The notes under the pieces were generated by a model. That model saw only the letters and a list, made by a program, of their open reading frames with translations, had not been told where the DNA came from and ran no database searches. Positions 39,914-50,340 of a stretch of 64,000 nt of DNA are shown one piece after another. Position numbers and translations under genes: made by a program. Position 1 is the stretch's first letter. Each line of letters opens with the position of its first letter. Source of the DNA: Xanthomonas hortorum (GTDB lineage: Bacteria > Pseudomonadota > Gammaproteobacteria > Xanthomonadales > Xanthomonadaceae); assembly GCF_024339125.1 (NCBI RefSeq), contig NZ_CP101417.1, forward strand, positions 1,736,001 through 1,800,000, in the 5' to 3' direction.

Positions 39914-40336
39914 ATGAAATGCGTCTCTGCAGTATGTTGTGTCGTTTTCGGCCTTGTCGTGCAGAGCACGCCTGCATTCGCCGCCGAACCGATCACCGGA
40001 AAATGGTTTACCGATAACCAGCAGGCACTGGTCGACATCCAGCCCTGCGGCACGTCGCTGTGCGGCACCATCGTCAAGGTGCTGCGGACCAAGCCCGGTA
40101 GCCGGAAGACCGATGCGTTCAATCCGGATCCAGCCAAGCGCCACAATCCCATGGAAGGCACGGTGATCCTCAGCGAGCTGGTGGATGCAGGAGATCTGTG
40201 GAAAGGCAAGATCTACAACCCCGAATCCGGCAAGACCTACAACGCCAAGATCAAGCGTGGCGCCGATGGCTCCTTGAAGGTGGAGGGCTGCGTGGCCTTC
40301 ATATGTCAGGGGCCGACCTGGCAGCCCGCACCTTGA
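39914..40336 (+). CDS. DUF2147 family secreted protein
   Basis: 140 residues: signal peptide (CVSAVCCVVFGLVVQSTPAFAA), then GKWFTDNQQALVDIQPCGTSLCGTIV, the DUF2147 N-terminal block with two Cys, and LWKGKIYNPESGKTYNAKI. The mature protein is a small lipocalin-like beta domain in the periplasm, function unknown. ATG 39914 was chosen because the signal begins there; the frame is open back into the IS. Confidence 0.85.
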   Translation: MKCVSAVCCVVFGLVVQSTPAFAAEPITGKWFTDNQQALVDIQPCGTSLCGTIVKVLRTKPGSRKTDAFNPDPAKRHNPMEGTVILSELVDAGDLWKGKIYNPESGKTYNAKIKRGADGSLKVEGCVAFICQGPTWQPAP

Positions 40337-40460
40337 TGGCTGCCTGACCTGGCCGGCCCGAGGCGCGTTCGCCAGGCCCGGCGCAAGCGAGCTAAACCGT
40401 TTGGTTTTGAAATGCCTACCCGTCCGCCAATGCGGGATACTGCGCTCCCACGCAGGCGAG

Positions 40461-41009
40461 ATGGACCCGATGTCCGAGCTGCCGATCACCGAGTTGTTGC
40501 ATGCCTGGCAGCGGGAGGAGCCCGGCGCGGGCGATGCATTGGCGCGGCAGGTGTACATGGTGCTGCGCGAGACGGCGTTGCGGCTACTGCGGCGCAATGC
40601 GCGCGGCGGGCTGCAGGCCACCGAGCTGGTGCATGAGGCATGGATGCGGCTGGAGCAGGGGCAGCAGGGATTTCGCTCGCGTGCGCACTTCTATTCGGTT
40701 GCCGCACTGCAGATGCGCCACCTGTTGGTGGATCTGGCGCGGCAGCAGGCCAGCGCCAAGCGGGGTGGGCAGGCGGTGACGTTGACCATCAGTCTGTCCG
40801 ATGGCGCGCCGCGACCGGAGGCCTTGCTGATGGTGGCCGATGCCTTCGACAAGCTGGCGCGCGTGGACGAGCGCAAGGCCAAGGCGTTCGCGCTGACCGA
40901 GCTGGTGGGTTTCAGTGTGGCCGAGGCGGCCGAGCAACTGGAGGTGTCGGTGCCCACGCTGGAGCGCGATCTGCGCTTTGCGCGGGTGTGGCTGGCGGCG
41001 CAGCTGTGA
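40461..41009 (+). CDS. ECF-type RNA polymerase sigma factor
   Basis: 182 residues from ATG 40461 (ATG 40470 is an alternative). Region 2 is seen in LQATELVHEAWMRL and RAHFYSVAALQMRHLLVDLARQQ; region 4 HTH is VGFSVAEAAEQLEVSVPTLERDLRFARVWL. The pattern matches the ECF group of TIGR02999 type, which usually has no anti-sigma factor. The next gene, a protein kinase, overlaps its stop by GTGA, implying that phosphorylation controls it. Confidence 0.9.
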   Translation: MDPMSELPITELLHAWQREEPGAGDALARQVYMVLRETALRLLRRNARGGLQATELVHEAWMRLEQGQQGFRSRAHFYSVAALQMRHLLVDLARQQASAKRGGQAVTLTISLSDGAPRPEALLMVADAFDKLARVDERKAKAFALTELVGFSVAEAAEQLEVSVPTLERDLRFARVWLAAQL

Positions 41010-43516
41010 GCGTTGTCGCCACTTCCTGGCAACGCCTGGAGGCGTTATTTCATCAGTCTTGCCTACTGCCGGTGGAGGCGCGCGAGGCATTCGCGCGTGC
41101 GCAGGCCGGTGACGATGTGGTGCTGCGCGATGCGTTGCTGGCGATGCTGGCGGTGGAATCGCAGGCCACGCTGCGCGTGCGTGCGCCGTTGAAACAGGCC
41201 GTGGCCGCCTTGCGCGCGCCATTGCCGGAACTGCCGGCCGGCACGCGCTTTGGTGCATGGGCGATCGACCGCCTGATCGGCGCCGGCGGCATGGGCCAGG
41301 TGTATCTGGGCCATCGCGCCGACGGTGCCTACGAGCGCGAGGTGGCGATCAAGCTGGTGGCCGCCGATGCGCTGGATGTGCAGGGCCGCGCGTTGTTCGA
41401 GTTCGAATGCCGCTTGCTGGCGCAAATGGTGCACCCGGCGATCGCGCAGATTCACGATGTAGGCACCGATGCGCACGGCCGCCCGTATCTGGTGATGGAA
41501 TACCTGCGCGGCGAGCCGATCACCTGGTGGTGCGATGCGCATCTGCTGTCGCTGCATGCGCGCGTGTTGCTGATGCTGCGGGTGAGCGAGGCGGTGCAGC
41601 ACGCGCACCAGAAAGGCGTGATCCATCGCGACCTCAAACCCAGCAACGTCTTGGTCAGCGACATCGACGGGCGGCCGATGCCGGGCGTGATCGATTTCGG
41701 TATCGCGATCGATGCGGCCAACCCGTCCATGACCTCTGCGCACGGGCGCGGCACACCCGGTTACATGAGTCCGGAACAGGCGCGCGGTGCGCCGGACGTG
41801 GACGCACGCAGCGATATCTATGCGTTGGGCGCGATGTTCTACGAGTTGAGCTGCGGGCTGGCGCCGGTGGCCGGGCAGGATGGAGTGCCGCAGCCGCCCT
41901 CACGGCGCGTGGCGGCGGTGCCGGCCGATGCGCGCGCGCGGATCTGCGCGGCGCGCGCGACGACCCACAGCCAATTGCAGCAGCAACTGCGCGATGGCCT
42001 GGATGCGATCGTGCTGCGCGCGATGGCGCCCGAGCCCGTTGCACGTTATGCGTCGGTATCGGCCTTGCTGGACGAGTTGCAGCGTTGGCTCGACGGCTAC
42101 CCGCCGCGCGCGTTGCAGGCGGGCCGGTGGTTGCGGTTGCGCAAGTTCGCCCAACGCCATCGCAGTGGCGTGCTGGCCGCCGGGCTTGTGTCGATTGCGC
42201 TGATGGGTGGTCTGGGCGCCACACTATGGTCGCTGCAGCAAGCCGCGCGCGATGCGCAACGCGCGCAGGTCACCGGCGATTTCATCAGCTCGGTGTTGTC
42301 CAGCGTGGACCCTGGCATCGCGCAGGATCTGGACAAGACGCTGATGCTGCGCGTGTTGCAGCAGGCCTCGCAGCGCGCCGCGCGCGAGCTGGCCGATCAA
42401 CCGGATGCACGTAACGAGGTGGAACTGACGCTGGGTCGCACGCTGATCGCCTTGTCGGACTATCCGCAGGCGGTTGCGCATCTGCGCACCGCGCAGGCGC
42501 TGGCGCAGCAGAGCACGGGTGCCGGTAGTACGCCTGCGCTGGAAGCGGCCTCCATGCTGGGCCAGGCGCTCAGTGGTGCGGGTCAATCGCGCGAGGCCGA
42601 GCGCGTGCTGCGCGCCGGCATGGCGCAGGCCGCGCGCGGCAATGCGAAGCAGCAGAGCCTGGGTAACGACATGCGTGCCCGGCTGGCATGGGCGCTGCGC
42701 GATCAAGGCCGCATGCTGGAGGCGCTGGCGGAAAGCCGGCATGCCTACGTCGCCGCATTGGCCAACGGGGCCACCACCGCAGAACGCCGCATCGATGCCG
42801 GCAACAGCTACGCCGGCATGCTGGCCGAGAATGGGCAGCTTGCACCGGCCATCGCCTTGCAGCGCAGCCTGCTGCGCGAGCGCATTGGCGTGCGTGGGCC
42901 AGAGCATCCGCTGGTGCTGTCGATGCGCAACAGCCTGGCGGTATTTTTGCTGATGCAGCGCGAGTTTGCCGCTGCCGAGGCCGAACTCGCCCCGCTGCTG
43001 CGCATTACCCGCAAGCTGTACGGCGACAACGCCGCCGATACCTTGATGGTGGAAGGCAATCTCGCCGACACCTTGCGTCAGCAAGGCAAGCTGGCCGAAG
43101 CCGGCCCGCATTACCGCGCTGCGATGGAGCGCGCACGCGCCGCCTTCGGCGACGATGCGCGAGCCACGATCACCTACCGCAGCAACCATGCCTTCTGGTT
43201 GCTGGATGCCGGGCAGGTGCAGGCATCATTGGTCGAACAGCGCGCTTGCCTGGCCTCGTCCTTGCGCGTGTTGGGTCGTGCGCATCCACAGACCGCCGAG
43301 ATCCTGCGCGGCATGTCCGAAGCCGAGCGCAGGCTTGGCCAGACCGCCGCTGCGCGCGACCACGCGCAGCAGGCGGTGCAGATGCTGGCCGGCATCTACG
43401 GCGATGCCGAAGAACCGCTGCTTGCCGCACGCCAGACCCTGGCACTGGCCGCAGCGGCCAAGGCAGTGCCGGCCACCTCAAGCGCAGAGACCACCACCGC
43501 GGTTGTGCAACGCTGA
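41006..43516 (+). CDS. membrane Ser/Thr protein kinase with TPR-like C-terminus
   Basis: 836 residues from GTG 41006. A ~80-residue helical N-terminus precedes the kinase: G-loop IGAGGMGQVYLG (~91-102), VAIKL Lys (~116), HRDLKPSNVLV (~206-216), DFGIAI (~229) and GTPGYMSPEQARG. A single TM helix (GVLAAGLVSIALMGGLGATLW, ~388-408) separates it from a ~420-residue periplasmic part of helical repeats (TPR type). Start overlaps the sigma-factor stop (GTGA). The periplasmic TPRs may sense a signal that triggers phosphorylation of the sigma factor. Confidence 0.92.
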   Translation: MSVVATSWQRLEALFHQSCLLPVEAREAFARAQAGDDVVLRDALLAMLAVESQATLRVRAPLKQAVAALRAPLPELPAGTRFGAWAIDRLIGAGGMGQVYLGHRADGAYEREVAIKLVAADALDVQGRALFEFECRLLAQMVHPAIAQIHDVGTDAHGRPYLVMEYLRGEPITWWCDAHLLSLHARVLLMLRVSEAVQHAHQKGVIHRDLKPSNVLVSDIDGRPMPGVIDFGIAIDAANPSMTSAHGRGTPGYMSPEQARGAPDVDARSDIYALGAMFYELSCGLAPVAGQDGVPQPPSRRVAAVPADARARICAARATTHSQLQQQLRDGLDAIVLRAMAPEPVARYASVSALLDELQRWLDGYPPRALQAGRWLRLRKFAQRHRSGVLAAGLVSIALMGGLGATLWSLQQAARDAQRAQVTGDFISSVLSSVDPGIAQDLDKTLMLRVLQQASQRAARELADQPDARNEVELTLGRTLIALSDYPQAVAHLRTAQALAQQSTGAGSTPALEAASMLGQALSGAGQSREAERVLRAGMAQAARGNAKQQSLGNDMRARLAWALRDQGRMLEALAESRHAYVAALANGATTAERRIDAGNSYAGMLAENGQLAPAIALQRSLLRERIGVRGPEHPLVLSMRNSLAVFLLMQREFAAAEAELAPLLRITRKLYGDNAADTLMVEGNLADTLRQQGKLAEAGPHYRAAMERARAAFGDDARATITYRSNHAFWLLDAGQVQASLVEQRACLASSLRVLGRAHPQTAEILRGMSEAERRLGQTAAARDHAQQAVQMLAGIYGDAEEPLLAARQTLALAAAAKAVPATSSAETTTAVVQR

Positions 43517-43590
43517 TACGAAGTTGGCTTCACCGGCACCAGCGGCCAAAGAGCCGCTGCGCTTACGCTCTACGAATCCCGAATCCCGAA

Positions 43591-43881
43591 TCACCAGCTA
43601 TACAACTTCCAATACACCTTGTTGACCTTGTCCTTTTCCGCATCCGTATGGCCGTCGTGATCGCGGTCGTACAGGAAGTAGGGCGCACCGCGCGCGGGCG
43701 TCACCCGCACCATTTCCAGTTGGCCATTGACGCGGTACTCGTCGACCTTGTCGCCGTTGCCCATGGTCTTGCTGGTGACATCCGCACCGGCCGGCACGTT
43801 GCCGCTGGCGCCGCTGGTGGCGCAGCCGCCGAGCAGCAGTAACGGCAGCAGCAAAAGACTTGCTCTCATCATCGTCGTCAT
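43591..43881 (-). CDS. DUF2782 family lipoprotein
   Basis: 96 residues with a lipobox LLLLLGGC-like signal (LLLLPLLLLGGCAT). Mature part: VDEYRVNGQLEMVRVTPARGAPYFLYDRDHDG, the DUF2782 pattern. Function unknown; members commonly neighbour polA in gammaproteobacteria, as here (divergent). Confidence 0.85.
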   Translation of the reverse strand: MTTMMRASLLLLPLLLLGGCATSGASGNVPAGADVTSKTMGNGDKVDEYRVNGQLEMVRVTPARGAPYFLYDRDHDGHTDAEKDKVNKVYWKLYSW

Positions 43882-43937
43882 CCGTTCTAGGTCCTTGCTC
43901 AGTATGCGCTGGGCGGCGTGGGGTGAGCGTGCAGCGG

Positions 43938-43943
43938 TAGAAT
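43938..43943 (+). promoter_or_regulatory. -10 element of polA (leaderless)
   Basis: TAGAAT, 6 nt, then ATG 43950; no ribosome-binding site. Confidence 0.55.
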
Positions 43944-43949
43944 TGGCCG

Positions 43950-46751
43950 ATGAGCAAATTAGTCCTGATCGACGGGTCCAGTTACCTGTATCGCGCGTTC
44001 CACGCGCTTCCGCCGCTGACCAATGCCCAGGGCGAGCCCACCGGTGCCTTGTTCGGTGTGGTCAACATGCTGCGCGCCACCTTGAAGGAACGTCCGGCCT
44101 ATGTCGCGTTCGTGGTGGATGCGCCCGGCAAGACCTTCCGTGATGACTTGTATGCCGACTACAAGGCCAATCGCCCGTCGATGCCCGACGACCTGCGCGC
44201 GCAGGTGCAGCCGATGTGCGACATCGTGCATGCGCTGGGCATCGACATCCTGCGCATCGACGGCGTGGAAGCCGACGATGTGATCGGCACGCTGGCCCTG
44301 CAGGCCGCCGCCGATGGCTTGAGCGTCACCATCTCCACCGGCGATAAGGACTTCGCGCAGCTGGTGCGTCCGGGCATCGAACTGGTCAACACCATGAGCG
44401 GCAGCCGCATGGATTCGGACGAGGCGGTGATCGCCAAGTTCGGCGTGCGCCCCGACCAGATCGTCGACCTGCTGGCGCTGATGGGCGACACCGTGGACAA
44501 CGTGCCCGGCGTGGACAAGTGCGGCCCCAAGACCGCCGCCAAATGGCTGGCCGAATACCACTCGCTCGACGGCGTGATCGCCAACGCCGACAAGATCAAG
44601 GGCAAGATCGGCGAGAACCTGCGCGCCGCATTGCCGCGGCTGCCGCTCAACCGCGAACTGGTCACCATCAAGACCGACGTGACCCTGGCCAGCGGCCCGC
44701 GCGCGCTGGACCTGCGCGAGCCCAATGCCGAAACGCTGGCGGTGCTGTATGCGCGCTACGGCTTCACCCAGGCATTGCGCGAGCTCGGCGGCGCCGCTGC
44801 CCAGGCCGGCCTGCTGACCGAGCCGATGCCGTTGGGGGCCGCTGCAGCCAGCGCCCGCACCGAACCCGGCCGCGCGCGGGGCACCGGCTTCGTGTCCGGC
44901 CCGGTCAGCGCCCCGGTGGAAGTGGACCCGGCGCTGTCGGCACCCGGCCAGTACGACACCATCCTGACCCAGGAACAGCTCGACAGCTGGATCACCCGCC
45001 TGCGCGCGGCCGGCCAGTTCGCCTTCGATACCGAAACCGACAGCCTGGATCCGCTGCAGGCTGACCTGATCGGCCTGAGCGTGGCCGCCGAGCCCGGCCA
45101 GGCGGCGTATCTGCCGTTCGGCCACAACTTCCCCGGCGCCCCGGCCCAGCTCGACCGCGCCCAGGCGCTGGCGCAGTTGGCACCGCTGCTCACCGACCCC
45201 GCCGTGCGCAAGCTCGGCCAGCACGGCAAGTACGACCTGCACGTGATGCGCCGCCACGGCATCGCCCTGGCCGGCTACAGCGACGACACCTTGCTGGAGA
45301 GCTTCGTGCTCAATTCCGGCAGCGCCCGTCACGACATGGACAGCCTGGCCAAGCGCTACCTCGGCTACGACACGGTCAAGTACGAAGACGTCTGCGGCAA
45401 GGGCGCCAAGCAGATCCCGTTCGCGCAGATCAGCCTGGACGACGCCACCCGCTACGCCGCCGAAGACGCCGACATCACCTTGCGCCTGCACCACGTGCTC
45501 GGCCCCAAGCTGGCCGCCGAGCCGGGCCTGGAGCGCGTCTACCGCGAGATCGAGATGCCGCTGGTGGAAGTGCTCGCCCGCATCGAAGCCAACGGCGTGT
45601 GCGTGGACGCGGCCGAACTGCGCCGCCAGAGCGCCGACCTGTCCAAGCGCATGCTCGCCGCCCAGCAAAAAGCCACCGAGCTGGCCGGGCGCACCTTCAA
45701 CCTGGATTCGCCCAAGCAATTGCAGGCGCTGCTGTTCGACGAACTCAAGCTGCCCGCCGTGGTCAAGACGCCCAAGGGCCAGCCCTCGACCAACGAAGAG
45801 GCGCTGGAAGCCATCGCCGACCAGCACGAGCTGCCGCGGGTGATCCTGGAATACCGCGGGCTGACCAAGCTGCGCAGCACCTATACCGACAAGCTGCCGG
45901 AGATGATCCACCCGCAGTCCGGGCGCGTGCACACCAGCTACCACCAGGCCGGCGCCGCCACCGGGCGGCTGTCTTCGTCCGATCCCAACCTGCAGAACAT
46001 CCCGATCCGCACCGAAGACGGCCGCCGCATCCGCCGCGCCTTCGTGGCCCCGGCCGGGCGCAAGCTGATCGCCTGCGACTACTCGCAGATCGAGCTGCGG
46101 ATCATGGCGCACCTGTCCGGCGACCCCGGCCTGGTGGGCGCGTTCGAGTCCGGCGCCGACGTCCACCGCGCCACCGCCGCCGAAGTGTTCGGCCGCACCA
46201 TTGACACCGTCAGCGGGGATGAGCGCCGCGCTGCCAAGGCGATCAACTTCGGCCTGATGTACGGCATGAGCGCGTTCGGCCTTGCCCGCCAGCTCGGTAT
46301 CGGCCGTGGCGAGGCGCAGGACTACATCGCGCTGTACTTCAGCCGCTACCCCGGCGTGCGCGACTTCATGGAAACCACCCGCCAGCAGGCGCGCGACAAG
46401 GGCTACGTGGAAACCGTGTTCGGCCGCCGGCTATACCTGGACTTCATCAACGCCGGTAGCCAGGGCCAGCGCGCCGGCGCCGAGCGCGCCGCGATCAACG
46501 CACCGATGCAGGGCACCGCCGCCGACATCATCAAACGCGCCATGGTCAGCGTGGACGGCTGGATCGCCGATCACGCCGAGCGCGCGCTGATGATCCTGCA
46601 GGTGCACGATGAACTGGTGTTCGAAGCCGATGCCGACTTCGTCGACACGCTGCTGGGCGAGGTCACCACGCGCATGTCGGCCGCAGCTGAATTGCGCGTG
46701 CCGCTCGTGGTCGACTCCGGTGTCGGCGATAATTGGGATGAGGCGCACTGA
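43950..46751 (+). CDS. polA: DNA polymerase I
   Basis: 933 residues, all three domains. 5'-3' exonuclease at 1-~290 (LVLIDGSSYLYRAFHALPPL; GVEADDVIGTLA; STGDKDFAQLV). 3'-5' proofreading at ~325-520 with intact FAFDTETDSLD. Polymerase at ~540-933 with TGRLSSSDPNLQNIP, ACDYSQIELRIMAHLSGD and VHDELVFEAD. Functions in repair and Okazaki fragment processing. Confidence 0.97.
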   Translation: MSKLVLIDGSSYLYRAFHALPPLTNAQGEPTGALFGVVNMLRATLKERPAYVAFVVDAPGKTFRDDLYADYKANRPSMPDDLRAQVQPMCDIVHALGIDILRIDGVEADDVIGTLALQAAADGLSVTISTGDKDFAQLVRPGIELVNTMSGSRMDSDEAVIAKFGVRPDQIVDLLALMGDTVDNVPGVDKCGPKTAAKWLAEYHSLDGVIANADKIKGKIGENLRAALPRLPLNRELVTIKTDVTLASGPRALDLREPNAETLAVLYARYGFTQALRELGGAAAQAGLLTEPMPLGAAAASARTEPGRARGTGFVSGPVSAPVEVDPALSAPGQYDTILTQEQLDSWITRLRAAGQFAFDTETDSLDPLQADLIGLSVAAEPGQAAYLPFGHNFPGAPAQLDRAQALAQLAPLLTDPAVRKLGQHGKYDLHVMRRHGIALAGYSDDTLLESFVLNSGSARHDMDSLAKRYLGYDTVKYEDVCGKGAKQIPFAQISLDDATRYAAEDADITLRLHHVLGPKLAAEPGLERVYREIEMPLVEVLARIEANGVCVDAAELRRQSADLSKRMLAAQQKATELAGRTFNLDSPKQLQALLFDELKLPAVVKTPKGQPSTNEEALEAIADQHELPRVILEYRGLTKLRSTYTDKLPEMIHPQSGRVHTSYHQAGAATGRLSSSDPNLQNIPIRTEDGRRIRRAFVAPAGRKLIACDYSQIELRIMAHLSGDPGLVGAFESGADVHRATAAEVFGRTIDTVSGDERRAAKAINFGLMYGMSAFGLARQLGIGRGEAQDYIALYFSRYPGVRDFMETTRQQARDKGYVETVFGRRLYLDFINAGSQGQRAGAERAAINAPMQGTAADIIKRAMVSVDGWIADHAERALMILQVHDELVFEADADFVDTLLGEVTTRMSAAAELRVPLVVDSGVGDNWDEAH

Positions 46752-46890
46752 CCCGGCAGATAACGCTGATATGCTGAATGCGCAGACCAGACATTATGCG
46801 GATTAGGCCTGCGTCGATGGAATGAATAACCGCTAAATTCTACATATTTTTAACAGTTATCTTCACGATCCATCAATGTAGAAAATGTTG

Positions 46891-46896
46891 TTATAT
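46891..46896 (+). promoter_or_regulatory. -10 element of the sX13-type sRNA
   Basis: TTATAT within tgttatatcc, about 7 nt before the likely RNA start. A clear -35 is not obvious. Confidence 0.45.
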
Positions 46897-46902
46897 CCCT
46901 CG

Positions 46903-47025
46903 ACGGGCGCAACGCCTGTCGGCAGATCTCTCCCATCCCCTGGAGCAGATCTCGGAGCGGAAACTACTCCCCAAGTTTCCGTTCCCTGGCCCCGCCGACC
47001 TCCCCCTGGTCTGCGGGGCTTTTTA
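46903..47025 (+). ncRNA. sX13: sX13-type small regulatory RNA
   Basis: Downstream of polA lies a run of three stem-loops with C-rich loops: ctcc/ggag around catcccct (~46929-46944), ggaaac/gtttcc around tactccccaa (~46959-46980), and gccccgc/gcggggc enclosing tccccc (~46989-47019), which ends in ttttt as terminator. Position, size (~115-120 nt) and the C-rich loops match sX13 of Xanthomonas, a virulence-related sRNA that pairs with G-rich target sites without needing Hfq. The 5' end is estimated from the -10. The rest of the gap to hemF (47026-47176) is AT-rich without a gene. Confidence 0.85.
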
Positions 47026-47176
47026 TTTTCACGCTTGAATTTTGCTCCGCAACATAAACGGCTCATTGCGTGAGACGAATGATTCGGTTGCGCCGGCAAT
47101 CACAAATTTAAACAGACTTAATTAAATCAATCAATCAACACAGCGTTTCATTCAAAGCCGTGTTTAATCAGCCCGT

Positions 47177-48088
<912 letters not shown>

Positions 48089-48306
48089 AGCGGTGCATCC
48101 TGGTTCGTGCATCGGGGCGAACGCGCCCGTTTGTCGCAGGGCGAGGCAATGCTTCGCGTGGGCAGCTAGCGGACGGGCACGGGGGCCCGACCAACTAGGC
48201 TGCTGACTGTGCTCTTGCACTCCATCTCAACGTCGTTACGATCCGAAATCTCGGTTGTCTTGGAGTGGTTGAGCAGCGCGGATAGATCAGTTGTATAGAT
48301 CAGTTG

Positions 48307-48700
48307 TAGAGCGGCTGATCTGCCGATTTGCTGCAGGGCCCTTGCCCGCCCACCCTCGCGGGACACGCCGCAAGTACGTCCATGTAGGCTCTTACGCGGC
48401 ATCCATGCCGCGTAAGGTCCCGCGACGGTGGGCGGGCAAGGACCCGTCAAGATGGTCGGTGTGCATGGTGCAAGCAGTGCATGACTTGCGTCGTTTGAGT
48501 AACGGCGCGCCCGATCAGCTTCGCAACGCAGCGCGATCAATAGGCAGGCTTTCAACAGAGCAACCTACAAACTTTCTGGTGCGGTGCCCTTACCGATTGC
48601 GGGACCGTGTGGCGGCATGGATGCCGCCACCGAGCCTACAAGGACGTACTTGCGGCGTGTCCCGCGAGCGGTGAGGGCATCGCGCCCTCGACGCGACTGG
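48307..48700. repeat. two-part long-hairpin intergenic repeat, copy B
   Basis: Same order as copy A at 12054-12362: start tagagcggctg, gcccgcccaccctcgcggga... pairing with tcccgcgacggtgggcggg around the ttacgcggcatccatgccgcgtaa core, a spacer (here ~90 bp longer than in A), then the tgcggtgccctt ... gagggcatcgcgccctcg half. In copy B the second half also contains tggcggcatggatgccgcca, a further palindrome. No gene in 48077-48740. Confidence 0.75.
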
Positions 48701-48740
48701 CACGCCGTGGACGCTGTCCACGCAGCAGATCAGCGAACGA

Positions 48741-49316
48741 TCACGCCAAGCGCGATGCAGCAAATTCAGCGCGCACGGCTGGCGTACACAGCCGCCACGC
48801 CAGCACTGCGTGGATGCAGCCGATTGCCAGGACGCCCGCTCCGGTCAGCAGCAAGGCGAGTTGGCGCGTCGTCTGCAGGCGCGCCTGCAATTCCGGCCAC
48901 TCCGGGCTGTGCAGCACATCGGCGGGCAGCATGGCCTGCACACCCTCGAACAACGGCCCGATCAACGCCAAGCCGCCGAAATTGAGTAGCCCTGTCACCA
49001 GCAACACCGCCACAAACCCGACGCGCGCCCATTCGCGTCGCTGCAGCAACGCCCAGCTGAGCCACGCAAACGCGGCCGATAGCACTGCACCTGCAACCGA
49101 CAACGACAGCGCATGATCGATCAGCCATTGCCACGACGCCGGCAGTGTCATGCCGTCCGGCAACCCCATCGACGTCGCGTCCGGCATGATCGCGATCATC
49201 ATGATCTGCAGCAGATTGCCCATCGCGCTGACCAGCCCGAGCAGCAACGAGATCCACGCCAGTGGCGTGACAAAGCCGCCATGCGACCGCGATGACGGTG
49301 GCAGCGGTGCGTTCAT
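48741..49316 (-). CDS. hypothetical integral membrane protein
   Basis: 191 residues with about four TM helices (LAWISLLLGLVSAMGNLLQIMMIA; LSLSVAGAVLSAAFAWLSWALL; VGFVAVLLVTGLLNFGGLALIG; LALLLTGAGVLAIGCIHAVLAW). Overlaps the upstream gene's stop by 4 bp, so translated with it. No family recognised. Confidence 0.75.
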   Translation of the reverse strand: MNAPLPPSSRSHGGFVTPLAWISLLLGLVSAMGNLLQIMMIAIMPDATSMGLPDGMTLPASWQWLIDHALSLSVAGAVLSAAFAWLSWALLQRREWARVGFVAVLLVTGLLNFGGLALIGPLFEGVQAMLPADVLHSPEWPELQARLQTTRQLALLLTGAGVLAIGCIHAVLAWRLCTPAVRAEFAASRLA

Positions 49317-50029
49317 TGCAGCGAGGCGATATGTGCGGCCACCGCAGCCTGGCCATCAGGATCCAGCGACGGCTGCAGTTGCGCGTACCAACCCGGCAGC
49401 GCATCGGCCGGCAGGCACTCGCGCAACAACGGCGTGCTGCGCTCAAGGAATGCTTCGAAAAACGGTAGCCCGCGCACGTAGAGGAAATGGCTGTCGGTGA
49501 TCGACATTCCTGCGTATGCCTCGCGCAACCATTCCAGATGCGGCAACGCGTGCGCACCGTGGCCGGCGCGGGTCAGCGCGGTGAGGAAACTGGTGCGTGC
49601 GGTGGCCGGCGAGGTGGAGCGCTCCTGCGCGTTCAAATCATCGAAGGTCAGCAGCCACTGCTCGCCACGATCGATCTCGTTGCACATCACCGAGGTGGTC
49701 GCCAACTGCAGCGCGTTGTGTGCGGTGGGCTCCAGCTCGTACAGCGCCAGCCAGTGCGGGTACGCCTCGCGATAGCGGTCCAGCGCGCTCAATGCCAATG
49801 CACACAATCGCTGCGCATCGGCGCCCAGGTGCAGCTGTGCCTGCGCGGCGTTGTAGGCGCCCACCTGATCGCCGCGCTGAAACAGCGTCAGCGCTGGCAA
49901 CAATGCGGGGTCGATCTCGGCTTCGGTTTCCGTGTCGTCGGCTGCGGCGGCCGGCGCCACTGTCGGTTCGGCTCGTGGCGTCTTTGCCGCCGGGGTCTTG
50001 CGTCCAAACAATCGGTCCCACAGGCCCAT
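49313..50029 (-). CDS. hypothetical TPR-like protein
   Basis: 238 residues. Starts MGLWDRLFGRKTPAAK, then an Ala/acidic linker, then helical repeats (ALTLFQRGDQVGAYNAAQAQLHLGA; ALSALDRYREAYPHWLALYELEP) typical of TPR. Cytosolic. First gene of a two-gene unit with the membrane protein. Function unknown. Confidence 0.75.
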   Translation of the reverse strand: MGLWDRLFGRKTPAAKTPRAEPTVAPAAAADDTETEAEIDPALLPALTLFQRGDQVGAYNAAQAQLHLGADAQRLCALALSALDRYREAYPHWLALYELEPTAHNALQLATTSVMCNEIDRGEQWLLTFDDLNAQERSTSPATARTSFLTALTRAGHGAHALPHLEWLREAYAGMSITDSHFLYVRGLPFFEAFLERSTPLLRECLPADALPGWYAQLQPSLDPDGQAAVAAHIASLQ

Positions 50030-50340
50030 CGCGATTACCTTCTGCGCGCCGGTCGGTGAATGGATAGCCGCTGCGGTGCCGGCGGCGCTCCGGTCGGGCG
50101 GCAGACCGATGCAGAGGGGAGCGCGATGCGCCAGCGATCTGCCGATCCTGCGTCAAGCTTAGAGCCAGTTGCGTACGTGGAGGTGAGTGCCAGGCACGTT
50201 GTTGCGGGGCGATGCGTACGCGACACCACGCGTGCAACGCGCGCTACCTGCTGCTTGCCGCAAGAGCCGGATGCTGGCGCTGCATGAGATGTCATGGGCC
50301 GGGCGACGCAGCATGCATCGCCCGGCCGCAATCGCATGCC
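50030..50340. other. intergenic region, nothing recognised
   Basis: 311 bp between the TPR-like gene and the 3' end of the S9 peptidase; no gene, RNA or clear hairpin seen. Confidence 0.4.
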
